Assembly (NCBI RefSeq): GCF_004798935.1
Contig: NZ_RAHT01000001.1
Span: 682,001-746,000 of the forward strand
Origin: Ningiella ruwaisensis
Lineage (GTDB): Bacteria > Pseudomonadota > Gammaproteobacteria > Enterobacterales > Alteromonadaceae
Direction: 5' to 3'
Length of the DNA: 64,000 nucleotides
The notes under the pieces are model-generated. The model saw nothing but the letters and a program-made list of their open reading frames with translations. It had not been told where the DNA came from and did no database searches. How positions within the stretch are numbered: position 1 is the stretch's first letter; every line of letters starts with the position of its first letter. The position numbers were made by a program, and so were the translations under genes. Shown one piece after another: positions 33,777 to 43,592 of the stretch.

Positions 33777-35000
33777 TTAAATATAATTAAACAACGACAA
33801 ATTTGCGATACGCGGGAAGCTGGCAAATGCGGCCTCTAGAGCCGTTTCCTGGCGAGCAAAATCTGACGATGCCTTAGCATAATCCACATCTTGAATGGCA
33901 GAGCGGGCTTGTTCATGGGTCACTTCTGCATCAAGCAGTGAACTTCTTATGGATTCAGCAATATTTAATCTAGCACCAATGGCAGAATTCTCTCGCGACA
34001 TCTGGTTCAAGCCATTATCGATTCCTACCAAGGTATCTGAGATTATCTTCGAGAATTCTCCCTCTGACAGACTATCGTCTTTCAAAGCGAGCGACATTCT
34101 GTGCAAGGTTTCAGCAAGGTTTGTCTTTTCAGGTCGGTTTAAACTAATATCAACGGTGTTTCCAACGGTGCCGCTTATATTCAATTCAATCCCCTGAAAC
34201 GTAAAGGGCTGTGAATCATTAAAGCTAATTGTATCTAGCACAGCCCCAGAGGCAACATTGCTCACTGTCACCTGATTTGCCGCTGTAATGGTAAAGCGAT
34301 ATTCATTGTTTGCCGCGTTTACCGGGTCAAAATTGTCTTTATGAAAATCATCAAAGGCCCCCTGATCAGCAATGTCAAACGTGTTGATGCTCGCACTTGT
34401 TGAGGGCGCAACACTATAGTTTAATCGCGCACTGACATTTTCAAACAAGGTTTTACCCGAAACGGTACTTTGAATAGACACACTATCGGATACCTTTATA
34501 CGATTTGTTCCATCATCTCCAACGAACTTGATTGGGTTCGCTGCATCGGCGGGATTGAATTCAAAGGCCTGTTTTTGCGACTGGTAACCGGCAAAAATAT
34601 AGTCACCCGCCGCGTTTTGCGTGTTCATCAAGTCAATCACCTGATTACGAATTTGATCAATTTCAGCAGCAATCGCTTCGCGATCGGCTTGCGCAAAAAT
34701 CCCGTTACCCGATTGAATAGCAAGCACCCTTGCCCGGTTCACCACTTCATTAATGCTGCGAATAGAGGTTTCCTGAAGCTCAAGCTGACTTGTGGCTAAA
34801 TCAATATTACGCTCATACTGATTTATCTTATCTAACTCTTCAGTCATACGAATCACCTGCGTCGCCCCGACCGGATCATCAGAGGGTCGCAAAATACGCT
34901 TGCCACTGGCAAGCTGACTCTGCAAGTCTGAAAGCTCTCCCTGACTGGTATTTATTGCCCTGAAGTTTTGGTCGTAAATTAAATTCGTAGTGACTCTCAT
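33777..35000 (-). CDS. flgL: FlgL, hook-filament junction protein
   Basis: 407 residues with flagellin-like ends: MRVTTNLIYDQNFRAINTSQ and SGKRILRPSDDPVGATQVIR at the N-terminus, and ESIRSSLLDAEVTHEQARSAIQDVDYA with DFARQETALEAAFASFPRIANLSLFNYI at the C-terminus. FlgL joins FlgK to the filament. Separated from flgK by repeat element copy 1. Standard length. Confidence 0.97.
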   Translation of the reverse strand: MRVTTNLIYDQNFRAINTSQGELSDLQSQLASGKRILRPSDDPVGATQVIRMTEELDKINQYERNIDLATSQLELQETSIRSINEVVNRARVLAIQSGNGIFAQADREAIAAEIDQIRNQVIDLMNTQNAAGDYIFAGYQSQKQAFEFNPADAANPIKFVGDDGTNRIKVSDSVSIQSTVSGKTLFENVSARLNYSVAPSTSASINTFDIADQGAFDDFHKDNFDPVNAANNEYRFTITAANQVTVSNVASGAVLDTISFNDSQPFTFQGIELNISGTVGNTVDISLNRPEKTNLAETLHRMSLALKDDSLSEGEFSKIISDTLVGIDNGLNQMSRENSAIGARLNIAESIRSSLLDAEVTHEQARSAIQDVDYAKASSDFARQETALEAAFASFPRIANLSLFNYI

Positions 35001-35055
35001 TTGATTCTCATATTCTAAAATTACACAATGTTTTGGGGTGAATAATGCTGATTTC

Positions 35056-35185
35056 TGCTTGCTCTGAAAGGAGTTTTACGCCTTAAATTAATGTGTCCAA
35101 AGGCAAGGAAGCCTTTGGTCAAGCGGCCATGGATGGCGAAAAGCGTCATTAATTTAAGGCGTAAAGCTCCTTTTAAAAGCAAGCA
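35056..35185 (-). repeat. intergenic palindromic element, copy 1 (flgK-flgL gap)
   Basis: Left arm 35056-35093 and right arm 35147-35185 are inverted repeats of about 38 bp with few mismatches. They enclose the conserved 53-nt core 35094-35146 (bounded by AATG and CATT). In mRNA sense the core contains the hairpin CCAAAGGC-N6-GCCTTTGG and the smaller GCCA-N4-TGGC. The right arm ends 8 bp after the flgK stop; the left arm is 55 bp before the flgL start. Arm sequence is unrelated to those of copies 2-4. Not a T-tract terminator. Confidence 0.9.
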
Positions 35186-35192
35186 AAAAATA

Positions 35193-37337
35193 TCAGCGCG
35201 TAACCGCTAAAATCGTGTCAAACATTTCTCGTGCCGACGTAAGTATTTGTGCAGCTGCCGCGTAAGATTGCTGAAACTGGATCAAATTCGCCGCCTCTTC
35301 ATCAAGACTGACGCCAGCTGTTGATTCAAACCACTCAGACGATTGCACCTGCATGACTTTTGCTGCCTCGAGATTCACATCAGCACTGGCAGCGGCTGCG
35401 CCTACAAAACCAACAATTGCTGCATAAGACTCATTAAAGGTTGTCTTATTATTGTTGCCCGCGTTTGACTGGCGCACTACATCGCTTTGCTGCAGTTCGC
35501 CAAAGGCCAGCGCATTGCGGTTATCGTTAATACCGTCTGTATTATAAGAAACCGTAAACTCATCTCCTGCTTTAGGAATGCCCTGCAAAGAAAAATCGTA
35601 GCCCGGATAGTCTGAAAGCGCTGCAAATTCAGCAGGCCATGCCGGGCTGCCGCTTACTTTAGCTTGCTCAATCAGGTTGTTTAAATCGCTTACACCGCTT
35701 ACTGAAGTAATCACATTAGCCGGACTTGAGTTATCCAAAACTTCGTAGGAATCTGCGCCTGTAAAACGTATGCTTACAGGTGCACCAAAGAAAGGCGATG
35801 GCGAATCGGCGAGCGTTTTAATTCCGCCCGCACCGTCAAATGCAGATTGATCCGGTCCCGTTCCAACACGGGTGTTAGTTGAGGCGGTTGTTGTTAAAAC
35901 AGCATCGCCTAGGTTATTAGCACCGCTATCGACTCTCAGCGGTTTGGCAAAGGCCCAATCCTCTCCACGAGTAGTGGCCATTGTTAAATTAGATGCGGCC
36001 ATACGAGTGGGCTGAACCAAAAACTCATCACCAGCTGCGTACCCTGCTCCACTTGCAAATTCCAATTCGATGCCGCCCATCACCTTATTGTAGGTGCCAG
36101 GCTCGGCGCTCACGGTAAGCGTTTGCGTGATCGGATTACCACTAGGGTCAAGTTGAGGACGACCGTTTGTTTTCATTGCCGTCACCTCAATGTCAAATTG
36201 CGGAGGCGACCCTGTGGGCGAACTTAACACCGTAATTTTATAGTCATTGTTTGTAATTTCACCGCTTGCGCCCGGTGTTATACGGCCCTTTATCAGCGAG
36301 CTTAAATTGCTATTGTCGGGGTAGTTAATGCCTCGAAAATCCGCGATTTTAAAAATATCGCTACCAAGTTGCTGATCTAAATCCATTCCCTGGCGGTTTT
36401 GCGTGTTGATCGCGTCAGCCAAAGTTGTGGCTAATTTACCTAAATCACGTTGAGCAGGCTCTAATACATTTTCTCTGTATTTAAAAAGTCCACCTAAACC
36501 CCCGCCCAGATTTTCTTCAAAAATGTTTATCGAGGATTCATTTTTAGTGGGCGAATTAAAACTGGTTCTAAGCGTTAACTGACGGTTAGTAAAATCAGGT
36601 TCACCATTGACTGCAAATACATTAAATGAACCATCGGCCATCACCAATGATTCGCCCGAGCTCAAGTTTACCACCAAGCCATCATCACCATTGGGTGAAT
36701 TGCGCACTTCGATGGATACAAGTTTTGACAGCTCAAGAATTGCCTGATCCCTTTGATTGAGTAGCTTGGTAGGCGTATCGACTACCGATGTACCGTTTGC
36801 CACCTGTATCGCTTCGTTTAAATCGCCAATTTGCTGAATTAGCCCGTTGGCTCGGTCTACCGATTGCTGGATTTGTAATTCCACTTCATCTTCTTTTGCT
36901 TTAACGAAGTCTCCCAGCTGATTAATCCGGCTCATCATCCCCTCAGCTTGCCCCATAATGGCATCACGCGAAGGCATATTGGTTGGGTCATCACTGGCTG
37001 TTTGAATAGCCGAGAAAAAGCGCGTCATGGAGCTTGCAATGCTATTTGCTTCGCTCGCGAGCACATTATCTAAACCTTCTACTCTATCGTAAAACGCCTG
37101 CGCCTCACCTACTAAAGATGTATCGCGTCGTAACTGGTTTTGCGCAAATACGTCAAACACTCGGTCAGTAAACCCGAAATCAACCCCACCATGTAAATGG
37201 TTACCAAAAGTTGTGCGCTCTCGCACATAGCCTTCACTATTGACGTTAGCGATGTTATTACTGGTGGTATTAAGTAAACGGTTGCTGGCGTTAATACCGG
37301 TTTTAGCAATAGAAAAAAGATCGGCGTTACGGATCAT
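35193..37337 (-). CDS. flgK: FlgK, hook-filament junction protein
   Basis: 714 residues, with the flagellar rod/hook N-terminal motif (LFSIAKTGINASNRLLNTTSNNIANVN) and the C-terminal domain (GVSLDEEAANLIQFQQSYAAAAQILT). The long middle part is variable and Thr/Ser/Asn-rich. FlgK caps the hook and starts the filament with FlgL. Its start overlaps the flgJ stop by 4 bp. Followed at once by repeat copy 1. Confidence 0.97.
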   Translation of the reverse strand: MIRNADLFSIAKTGINASNRLLNTTSNNIANVNSEGYVRERTTFGNHLHGGVDFGFTDRVFDVFAQNQLRRDTSLVGEAQAFYDRVEGLDNVLASEANSIASSMTRFFSAIQTASDDPTNMPSRDAIMGQAEGMMSRINQLGDFVKAKEDEVELQIQQSVDRANGLIQQIGDLNEAIQVANGTSVVDTPTKLLNQRDQAILELSKLVSIEVRNSPNGDDGLVVNLSSGESLVMADGSFNVFAVNGEPDFTNRQLTLRTSFNSPTKNESSINIFEENLGGGLGGLFKYRENVLEPAQRDLGKLATTLADAINTQNRQGMDLDQQLGSDIFKIADFRGINYPDNSNLSSLIKGRITPGASGEITNNDYKITVLSSPTGSPPQFDIEVTAMKTNGRPQLDPSGNPITQTLTVSAEPGTYNKVMGGIELEFASGAGYAAGDEFLVQPTRMAASNLTMATTRGEDWAFAKPLRVDSGANNLGDAVLTTTASTNTRVGTGPDQSAFDGAGGIKTLADSPSPFFGAPVSIRFTGADSYEVLDNSSPANVITSVSGVSDLNNLIEQAKVSGSPAWPAEFAALSDYPGYDFSLQGIPKAGDEFTVSYNTDGINDNRNALAFGELQQSDVVRQSNAGNNNKTTFNESYAAIVGFVGAAAASADVNLEAAKVMQVQSSEWFESTAGVSLDEEAANLIQFQQSYAAAAQILTSAREMFDTILAVTR

Positions 37338-38332
37338 GGTAATAGGTCACTCATGGTTGAGCTATTGTAAACCGACATGATTTTATCGGCGTAATTTGGG
37401 TCGGTTGCATAACCCGCCCGTTGTAATTCAGTAAAGTAGCGCTGTGGATTGCCAGCCTGTTCAACCGCGTTTTTATAGCGTGGGTTTGAACTAACAAAAT
37501 CAACATAATCGTGAAGCGCTTCTTCAAAATCGTTATAACTTCTAAAAGCAGCCTGTTGCTTTTTAGGCATATTGTTTTCAAACTCGAGGGTGTCGACCAC
37601 CGCTTTTTCGCCTTGCCAGCGCTTGTCTGCTTTGATGCCAAATAGATTATGCGCATTGTTTCCATCGCCTTGATGGATCATAAATTTCCCCCAGCCTGTT
37701 TCTACCGCCGCTTGAGATATAAGCGCCTTAGCAGATATGCCTAAACGCTCGGCCGCAGCTTTTGCTTTTGGATAGAGTGACTGAATAAAGGATGCTGGGG
37801 AATCAAAGGCAGCTTGTTTTGTGGCTGCTTGTTTTTTAGTAGTAAATGTTGCTGGAGCTGCTTCTACTTGTGTTTTTAAGCTAGCATTTGCGTCTATCTC
37901 GTTAGTTAGGTTTCGATTCAAGCTTGCCTGATGCATAGCTTGTTTATGTAACATGCTTAGATTTCCGTCATTTCTCACGGCACTTGCAGGCATGACGCCT
38001 TGGTTTAAGCTCATTTGCTGCACAATAATATCAGCAAGACCAATGCTGCCATTGGTTGACAGATCGGTGGCAAGTTGCTGGTCGTGCATATCACGGTAAA
38101 ACTTAACTTGCTCTGAATTGAACGGACTGTCTTTATCTGCCATAGCATCCTGCGCTTTACGCATCGACTTAAGCATCATTTGAACAAAGATAGCCTCAAA
38201 CTGTTTAGCTGCCTCTTCCAAAGCGCCTTGATCGCCAGATTTAGCAGCCGCACGCAAATTATCAAGCCCGCCCAAATCATGAACGCTGCGTGACATTTCA
38301 AGCTGTGTTTTTACATTACCCGTCAAATCCAC
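37334..38332 (-). CDS. flgJ: FlgJ, rod-binding protein and peptidoglycan hydrolase
   Basis: 332 residues: N-terminal rod-binding domain (about 30-110, KQFEAIFVQMMLKSMRKAQD) and a C-terminal glucosaminidase domain (about 185-320) with the presumed catalytic Glu in ISQAAVETGWGKFMI. A Gln/Ala-rich linker connects them. FlgJ caps the growing rod and opens the cell wall for it. Preceded by repeat copy 2, which lies between flgI and this gene; overlaps flgK by 4 bp. Confidence 0.97.
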   Translation of the reverse strand: MDLTGNVKTQLEMSRSVHDLGGLDNLRAAAKSGDQGALEEAAKQFEAIFVQMMLKSMRKAQDAMADKDSPFNSEQVKFYRDMHDQQLATDLSTNGSIGLADIIVQQMSLNQGVMPASAVRNDGNLSMLHKQAMHQASLNRNLTNEIDANASLKTQVEAAPATFTTKKQAATKQAAFDSPASFIQSLYPKAKAAAERLGISAKALISQAAVETGWGKFMIHQGDGNNAHNLFGIKADKRWQGEKAVVDTLEFENNMPKKQQAAFRSYNDFEEALHDYVDFVSSNPRYKNAVEQAGNPQRYFTELQRAGYATDPNYADKIMSVYNSSTMSDLLP

Positions 38333-38359
38333 AATTCATGCTCTCTTTCTTATGCAGTT

Positions 38360-38498
38360 TGGAAAGTCTGACTCCAAGGGAAGAGTATGCGACTAAACAA
38401 TGTGTCCAAAGGCAAGGATACCTTTGGTCAAGCGGCCATGGATGGCGCAAAGCGTCATTGTTTAGTCGCATACTCTTCCCTTGAAGCCAGACTTTCCA
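38360..38498 (-). repeat. intergenic palindromic element, copy 2 (flgI-flgJ gap)
   Basis: Arms 38360-38402 and 38456-38498 form a near-perfect inverted repeat of about 42 bp, the longest of the four; the two internal differences become G-U pairs in mRNA sense. The 53-nt core is 38403-38455, identical to copy 1 except at 3 positions; one of these (C to T in the 8-bp stem) keeps a G-U pair in mRNA sense only. The right arm ends 8 bp after the flgI stop, and the left arm lies 28 bp before the flgJ start. Confidence 0.9.
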
Positions 38499-38505
38499 TG
38501 CTTAA

Positions 38506-39645
38506 TTAAATAACAATCAGTTCACCTTGTAGCGCACCTGCTTGACGAAGCGCTTCAAGAATGGCCATCAAATCGCCTGGCGCGGCGCCAATTTCATTGA
38601 CTGCTCGCACGAGCTGGTCAAGCGTCACACCCGGGTCAAATTTAAACATGCGGCTATCATCTAGCGCGACATCCACCACCGACTGCGGTACCACCACCGT
38701 TTCTCCATCACCAAAGGGGTTAGGCTGCACTACCTGAGGGTCTTCAGAAATTGTCACCGTTAGCCCGCCATGAGTTATAGCTGCAGGCATTAAACGCACA
38801 TCTTGTCCTATTACAATTGTGCCCGTGCGGCTGTTAACCACAATTCGCGCAGGCGCTGCCGCGGGTTCAAACTCAAAGTTTTCAATCGTGGCCAAAAAGC
38901 CAACACGCTGGGCAACATCACGGGGAGCCATTACCTGCACCGATGCTGCGTCAATCGGTGTCGCAATTGCATAGCCGTTTTTAGGATCGGCGCCCAGACG
39001 CTGATTGATTTTATCGGCCATTGCCTGAGCGGTACTAAAATCTGGACTGTGCAGATTCAGCGTCAAATAATCGTTTTGCATTAAGCCGCTTGGAACGGAG
39101 CGTTCTACTACCGCGCCATTTGCAATGGTTCCCACCGTAGGCGTATTGCTTACAATGCGCGAACCATCATTACCTTGCACGCCAAATCCAGACACAACAA
39201 GCGAGCCTTGAGCCACAGCGTAAATCTCGCCATCAAGACCGCGTAAAAAGGTTTGTAAAAGGGTTCCGCCTTGCAAACTTGAGGCCTCACCCACGGAAGA
39301 TACTGTTATATCTATCGTTTGGCCGGGTTTAGAGAAAGCTGGTAATTCTGCGTGCACGGCCACAGCAGCAACATTTTTAATTTTAGGTTTGATATTGGGA
39401 TCCAGGCTGATACCAAAATTCGTCAGCATGGTTCTGAAAGATTGTTCGGTAAAGGGACTGGTTTCTCCCGTACCCGGCAAGCCAACCACTAAACCATAGC
39501 CCACCAACTGGTTTGAGCGCACGCCCTGCACACTGGCAAGGTCCTTAATGCGCTGTGCAGCAAAGGCTGGACTTATCGATGAACACACAAACAGTATTAA
39601 GGTGGCCCATACAAGCATCGCGTTTTTATTAATAGTTAAATTCAT
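38506..39645 (-). CDS. flgI: FlgI, flagellar P-ring protein
   Basis: About 379 residues with a cleavable signal peptide ([19 protein letters not shown], cut before AQRIKD) and the conserved P-ring sequence [20 protein letters not shown] and [19 protein letters not shown]. FlgI assembles around the rod in the peptidoglycan. The start at 39645 makes a classic ATGA overlap with the flgH stop; an ATG 12 bp earlier is possible. Followed by repeat copy 2. Confidence 0.97.
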   Translation of the reverse strand: MNLTINKNAMLVWATLILFVCSSISPAFAAQRIKDLASVQGVRSNQLVGYGLVVGLPGTGETSPFTEQSFRTMLTNFGISLDPNIKPKIKNVAAVAVHAELPAFSKPGQTIDITVSSVGEASSLQGGTLLQTFLRGLDGEIYAVAQGSLVVSGFGVQGNDGSRIVSNTPTVGTIANGAVVERSVPSGLMQNDYLTLNLHSPDFSTAQAMADKINQRLGADPKNGYAIATPIDAASVQVMAPRDVAQRVGFLATIENFEFEPAAAPARIVVNSRTGTIVIGQDVRLMPAAITHGGLTVTISEDPQVVQPNPFGDGETVVVPQSVVDVALDDSRMFKFDPGVTLDQLVRAVNEIGAAPGDLMAILEALRQAGALQGELIVI

Positions 39646-40328
39646 AAGGGCCACCATGTGGACGAAAAGAACTGCGTTAACCAGCCTTTTTCCTGGGCAC
39701 GCGCAAAACTGCCCGTACCGCTATATTGAATGCGAGCGTTAGCAATTTTAGTCGATTGAATTTCGTTATTTGGCAATATGTCGGCCGGACGAATTACGCC
39801 GGTTAAGCGGATATACTCGTCTCCGTTATTTAGCGTAAGCCATTTTTCACCGCGAATGATCAAGTTTTGATTGGGTAATACATCGACCACCGTGACAGAG
39901 ATATTCCCTTGTAAACTATTGCTTTGGCTTGCCTGCGCGTCACCTGTAAAATCACTGCCCGAATCCACACCCAACTGGATAGATTCCTTGCCGATGTTAA
40001 TTGCATTGCCACCTAAACCAAGAATAGGCTGCAAATCAACATTTGATTCTTTGGATGTAGAGGTGCCTGCACTTTTGCTTGCATTAGTATTTTCACTCAA
40101 GCGCACGGTAATGATGTCACCCACACGGCGAGCTTTCACATCTGAATACAAACTGTTGGCTAAAGAGGCGGTAAAAAGACTTCCATCCTCTGCAATTTGA
40201 TCACGCTTTAATACAGGCACTGCTGGTGCATAAAAGGGGTCGTTCGCCGCTACAGGCTCCGATGCTGTTGATTGACAACCGGCCAGATAAGCCGCGCTGA
40301 CAATCATAAAAATTACTCGTAATTTCAT
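39642..40328 (-). CDS. flgH: FlgH, flagellar L-ring lipoprotein
   Basis: About 228 residues from [20 protein letters not shown], a lipoprotein signal with lipobox LAGC. Conserved body includes [21 protein letters not shown] and the ending [14 protein letters not shown]. FlgH forms the outer-membrane ring. A longer frame to 40400 would overlap the flgG end and would place the signal peptide internally, so I reject it; AAAGAGAC precedes the chosen ATG. Confidence 0.97.
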   Translation of the reverse strand: MKLRVIFMIVSAAYLAGCQSTASEPVAANDPFYAPAVPVLKRDQIAEDGSLFTASLANSLYSDVKARRVGDIITVRLSENTNASKSAGTSTSKESNVDLQPILGLGGNAINIGKESIQLGVDSGSDFTGDAQASQSNSLQGNISVTVVDVLPNQNLIIRGEKWLTLNNGDEYIRLTGVIRPADILPNNEIQSTKIANARIQYSGTGSFARAQEKGWLTQFFSSTWWPL

Positions 40329-40362
40329 TTTGAGTCTCTTTAAGGCGTCGTTAGAAACGGTT

Positions 40363-41151
40363 TTATAGCTGCTGAATAACTTGACCGAGCATTTGGTCAA
40401 CTGACGAAATCACCTTAGAGTTCATTTCATAAAGGCGCTGACTTTCTATCAAATTCACTAATTCTTCGGTTACGTTCACGTTCGATGTTTCAAGCGTACC
40501 TTGTGCAATTGTGCCCAAACCTTCCAGGCCAGGCACACCCTGAACTGGTGCCCCGGAAACAGCCGTTTCCACGTACAGGTTTTGACCCATAGGTTGCAAA
40601 CCAACAGGATTAATAAAATCAGCAATATTGATTTGTCCCAGAACTTGCGGCTCAGCTTGCCCTCGAAGCTGAGCCGACACTTCACCATCTTGTGATATCG
40701 TGACTTGCTGTGCATCAGGCGGCAAAGTAATTACCGGTTGCAGCAAATAGCCCGCGCCAGGCGTGACCATCTGACCCTGATCATTTAGCGTAAATTGACC
40801 ATTTCGAGTGTAAGCCTGACTGCCATCTGGCATCTGCACTTCAAAAAATCCTCGCCCCTGAATCGACATATCAAGCGCGTTTTCAGTGGTAAGCAAGTTA
40901 CCTTGCGTATGCGTTTTTTGCGTCGCAACAACTTTAGAGCCGGCACCTAACATTAGACCTGAAGGTAACTCGGTATCCGCGGAGCTTCTGCCACCGGGCT
41001 GATTGATATTCTGATACAGTAAATCTTCGAATACCGCGCGATCTTTTTTAAAGCCCACAGTGGATGCGTTAGCTAAGTTGTTTGACACTACCGATACGTC
41101 GGTTTGCGCCGCGTCTAATCCTGTTTTACTAATCCAAAGAGCTGGATGCAT
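40363..41151 (-). CDS. flgG: FlgG, distal rod protein
   Basis: 262 residues, the standard length, with LWISKTGLDAAQTDVSVVSNNLANASTVGFKK at the N-terminus and GTLETSNVNVTEELVNLIESQRLYEMNSK at the C-terminus. FlgG forms the distal rod that passes through the P- and L-rings. Lies between flgF and flgH with short gaps. Confidence 0.98.
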   Translation of the reverse strand: MHPALWISKTGLDAAQTDVSVVSNNLANASTVGFKKDRAVFEDLLYQNINQPGGRSSADTELPSGLMLGAGSKVVATQKTHTQGNLLTTENALDMSIQGRGFFEVQMPDGSQAYTRNGQFTLNDQGQMVTPGAGYLLQPVITLPPDAQQVTISQDGEVSAQLRGQAEPQVLGQINIADFINPVGLQPMGQNLYVETAVSGAPVQGVPGLEGLGTIAQGTLETSNVNVTEELVNLIESQRLYEMNSKVISSVDQMLGQVIQQL

Positions 41152-41180
41152 AATAAATACCTCTGCGAATAACTATCGCG

Positions 41181-41924
41181 TTAAATCATTCTTAGTAACA
41201 TGTTGCCGCGCATATCAAGCTGATCCGCTTTTTTCATCAGTTTGACCTGCATTTCGTAGTGACGCTGTAGGCTAATCATCTGCACCATCTCTTCAATGGC
41301 ATTTACATTAGAGCCTTCTAACATGCCGGAGCGCACACTCACTGTTGGATCAGCAGCAATAAAACCACCGTCTTTTAAATCGAAATAGCCATCTTCTCGG
41401 CGTTTGATTTGATCAAGCTCGGGCTTAACCAGCTTTAATCTGCCGACTTCTTCAATCGCGTTATCGGGTGCACCCTGCAGTTTGGTTGAAATAGTGCCAT
41501 CACCGGCAATGGTGATGTTTTCTACTGGAATAGGTAAGAATATAGGCCCATTGTCGCCAAGCACTAGGTTGCCCTTTGCATCCTGCAAAGCGCCTTCGGC
41601 TGTCATGGTGAAGTTGCCATTACGAGTAAAAGCCTCGCCTCCCTCTGGTGTTTGGACAGCGAACCAGCCGTCACCCTGCACGGCAACATCAAGCGGTCGG
41701 TCGGTGGTGATCATGGCACCTCCTTCATACTTATTGCTCGGATTTTCCGTCATGCTAAAGACACGAGTCGGCAAACCTTCGCCGTATGCCGGCATAGCGC
41801 GTGCCTGTTCTAGCTGCGCTTTAAACCCTGTGGTTTGTGCGTTAGCCAGATTATTGGCACGTACGCTTGTTGCCAAAAGGTTTTGATTTGCGCCGCTTGC
41901 AGCGATGTAGAGTAGCTTATCCAT
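41181..41924 (-). CDS. flgF: FlgF, proximal rod protein
   Basis: 247 residues from MDKLLYIAASGANQNLLATS. A frame extending 30 bp further upstream (MSIFDEQAVF) is unlikely because FlgF proteins begin with this motif and AGGCAG lies before the ATG. C-terminal LEGSNVNAIEEMVQMISLQRHYEMQ is typical. The 273-bp gap to flgE contains repeat copy 3. Confidence 0.96.
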   Translation of the reverse strand: MDKLLYIAASGANQNLLATSVRANNLANAQTTGFKAQLEQARAMPAYGEGLPTRVFSMTENPSNKYEGGAMITTDRPLDVAVQGDGWFAVQTPEGGEAFTRNGNFTMTAEGALQDAKGNLVLGDNGPIFLPIPVENITIAGDGTISTKLQGAPDNAIEEVGRLKLVKPELDQIKRREDGYFDLKDGGFIAADPTVSVRSGMLEGSNVNAIEEMVQMISLQRHYEMQVKLMKKADQLDMRGNMLLRMI

Positions 41925-42065
41925 AAATACTGCCTGTTCGTCAAAAATTGACACTTACAGTGGAAAAGCAATAAGGATGCCAAGTAATGTTTATAAGTAA
42001 TGAGGAAGATAGAGAGGCCGAATCAATGTGTTCTGAAGTACTTGCCTATAGTGGCAGCCGATGAT

Positions 42066-42184
42066 TTAGACTAAAGGAAGGACGCCTATAGTCTAATGTG
42101 TCCAAAGGCAAGGATGCCTTTGGTCAAGCGGCCAAGGATGGCGAACAGCGACATTAGACTATAGGCGTCCTTCCTTTAGTCTAA
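42066..42184 (-). repeat. intergenic palindromic element, copy 3 (flgE-flgF gap)
   Basis: Arms 42066-42098 and 42152-42184 are a perfect 33-bp inverted repeat, with weaker pairing beyond. The 53-nt core is 42099-42151. In the small hairpin the loop differs (TCCT instead of TCCA in mRNA sense) but the GCCA/TGGC stem is kept. The right arm ends 14 bp after the flgE stop; the left arm lies 142 bp before the flgF start. Confidence 0.92.
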
Positions 42185-42197
42185 GTCGTCATCTCGC

Positions 42198-43583
42198 TTA
42201 TCGGATATTCAGAATAGTCTGGTTAAGCTGATTATTTACTTCAAGCGCACGAGAGTTTGCCTGGAAGTTACGCTGCGCAATAATCATATCAATGAGTTCA
42301 GTCGTCAAGTTTACGTTAGCTTGCTCTAGCGCTGACGAATTAATGTCACCAAAGGTTCCGGTAGTCGCCTCGCCTGCTAATGCCTCACCTGAGAGAATAC
42401 TTTCTTTCCACTGCGTACCGCTTTGCTGGGTTAAGCCTTGCTCATTTGCGAAACGCACCAAGGCTACACGCACGATAGGCTCAGACGTTCCGTTTGAAAA
42501 AGTCGCCCTTACCAAACCGTCTGGCGAAATATCAATACCCGTTAAGCGCCCTACCGGCAAACCATCCTGCTCAAGCGAAGTAACCTCAAATGCAGAAGCA
42601 AATTGAGTGGGTTCATTAGGGTTGGCGCCTATCGGATCCAGATTAAAATCAATAGCAATTTGCTGTGTTGCGTCAGAACCATTCGATAAAATAGTGCCAC
42701 CTAAGGCTTCAGTCATGATTTTTCTATCAAGCTGAGGCAAACCATCCGCAGACTCAATTCCCTGAAAGTCCCCGCCCTCTGTAAATTTAAGCTTAGCGCC
42801 TGTCACAGGATTACCCGAATTAAGGCCTAATGCATTTACCGCAGTTGCCGGGTCGGCATCAGAGCCATCAGAATTTGTCATATCCACAAGCTGGTCATCA
42901 ACTGCTGCAACAACATACCACTCGTTTACAGCTGCCGGGTCATTGTCTTTCAGAAAGTAATAAGTCATTACATGGCTATCACCTAATGAGTCGTATACGG
43001 TAACCGATGTAGCCGCGTTGTAAGTAAGAGGGTCGGTTGGGTCAAAGTCAGCCGGATTTTTGACCTGATCACCTGCCGGTAGGTTAAAACGCACATCCAC
43101 TTCAGAGGTCTTTTGCGGTGAACCAGAGGAATCCGGAATTCTCACAGGCACAGTGGTAGAAAGTGCGACCGACGCTGATGTACCATCAGGGTTTACCGGA
43201 AAGCCCAAAAGATTATCGCCATTTGAATTTACTACAAAATTGTTGTTGTCTAATTTAAACTGACCTGCTCGCGTAAATGAAAAATCGCGCGAGGTAATTT
43301 CAGGAACGGTAGCAAAAAATCCGTTACCTGTGATTGCCAAATCCAGAGCATTATTGGTAAAACTTAAACTGCCCTGAGAAAATTGCTGAGAAACTTCTTG
43401 AGTGAGTACACCATCACCCACTTTTGTTTTACCCGATGCCAAAAGAGAAGCCGCATACACATCACCAAATTCTGCACGTGATTCCTTAAAACCTACTGTA
43501 TTCACGTTTGCGATATTGTTCGCCGTTGTATCTAAGTCTTTCTGCGATGCTGAAACACCACTTAATGCAATATTAAAAGACAT
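42198..43583 (-). CDS. flgE: FlgE, hook protein
   Basis: 461 residues: MSFNIALSGVSASQKDLDTTANNIANVNTVGFKESR at the start, a Ser/Thr/Asp-rich exposed middle, and LEQANVNLTTELIDMIIAQRNFQANSRALEVN at the end. FlgE builds the hook whose length FliK measures. It lies 9 bp after flgD and is followed at once by repeat copy 3, which may set apart this highly needed message from flgF. Confidence 0.97.
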   Translation of the reverse strand: MSFNIALSGVSASQKDLDTTANNIANVNTVGFKESRAEFGDVYAASLLASGKTKVGDGVLTQEVSQQFSQGSLSFTNNALDLAITGNGFFATVPEITSRDFSFTRAGQFKLDNNNFVVNSNGDNLLGFPVNPDGTSASVALSTTVPVRIPDSSGSPQKTSEVDVRFNLPAGDQVKNPADFDPTDPLTYNAATSVTVYDSLGDSHVMTYYFLKDNDPAAVNEWYVVAAVDDQLVDMTNSDGSDADPATAVNALGLNSGNPVTGAKLKFTEGGDFQGIESADGLPQLDRKIMTEALGGTILSNGSDATQQIAIDFNLDPIGANPNEPTQFASAFEVTSLEQDGLPVGRLTGIDISPDGLVRATFSNGTSEPIVRVALVRFANEQGLTQQSGTQWKESILSGEALAGEATTGTFGDINSSALEQANVNLTTELIDMIIAQRNFQANSRALEVNNQLNQTILNIR

Positions 43584-43592
43584 GTATTTCTC

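Noticed and set aside
35056-42184. Repeats as rho-independent terminators
   Set aside because: No T tract follows any arm, and copies 1-3 lie inside an operon whose downstream genes need transcription.
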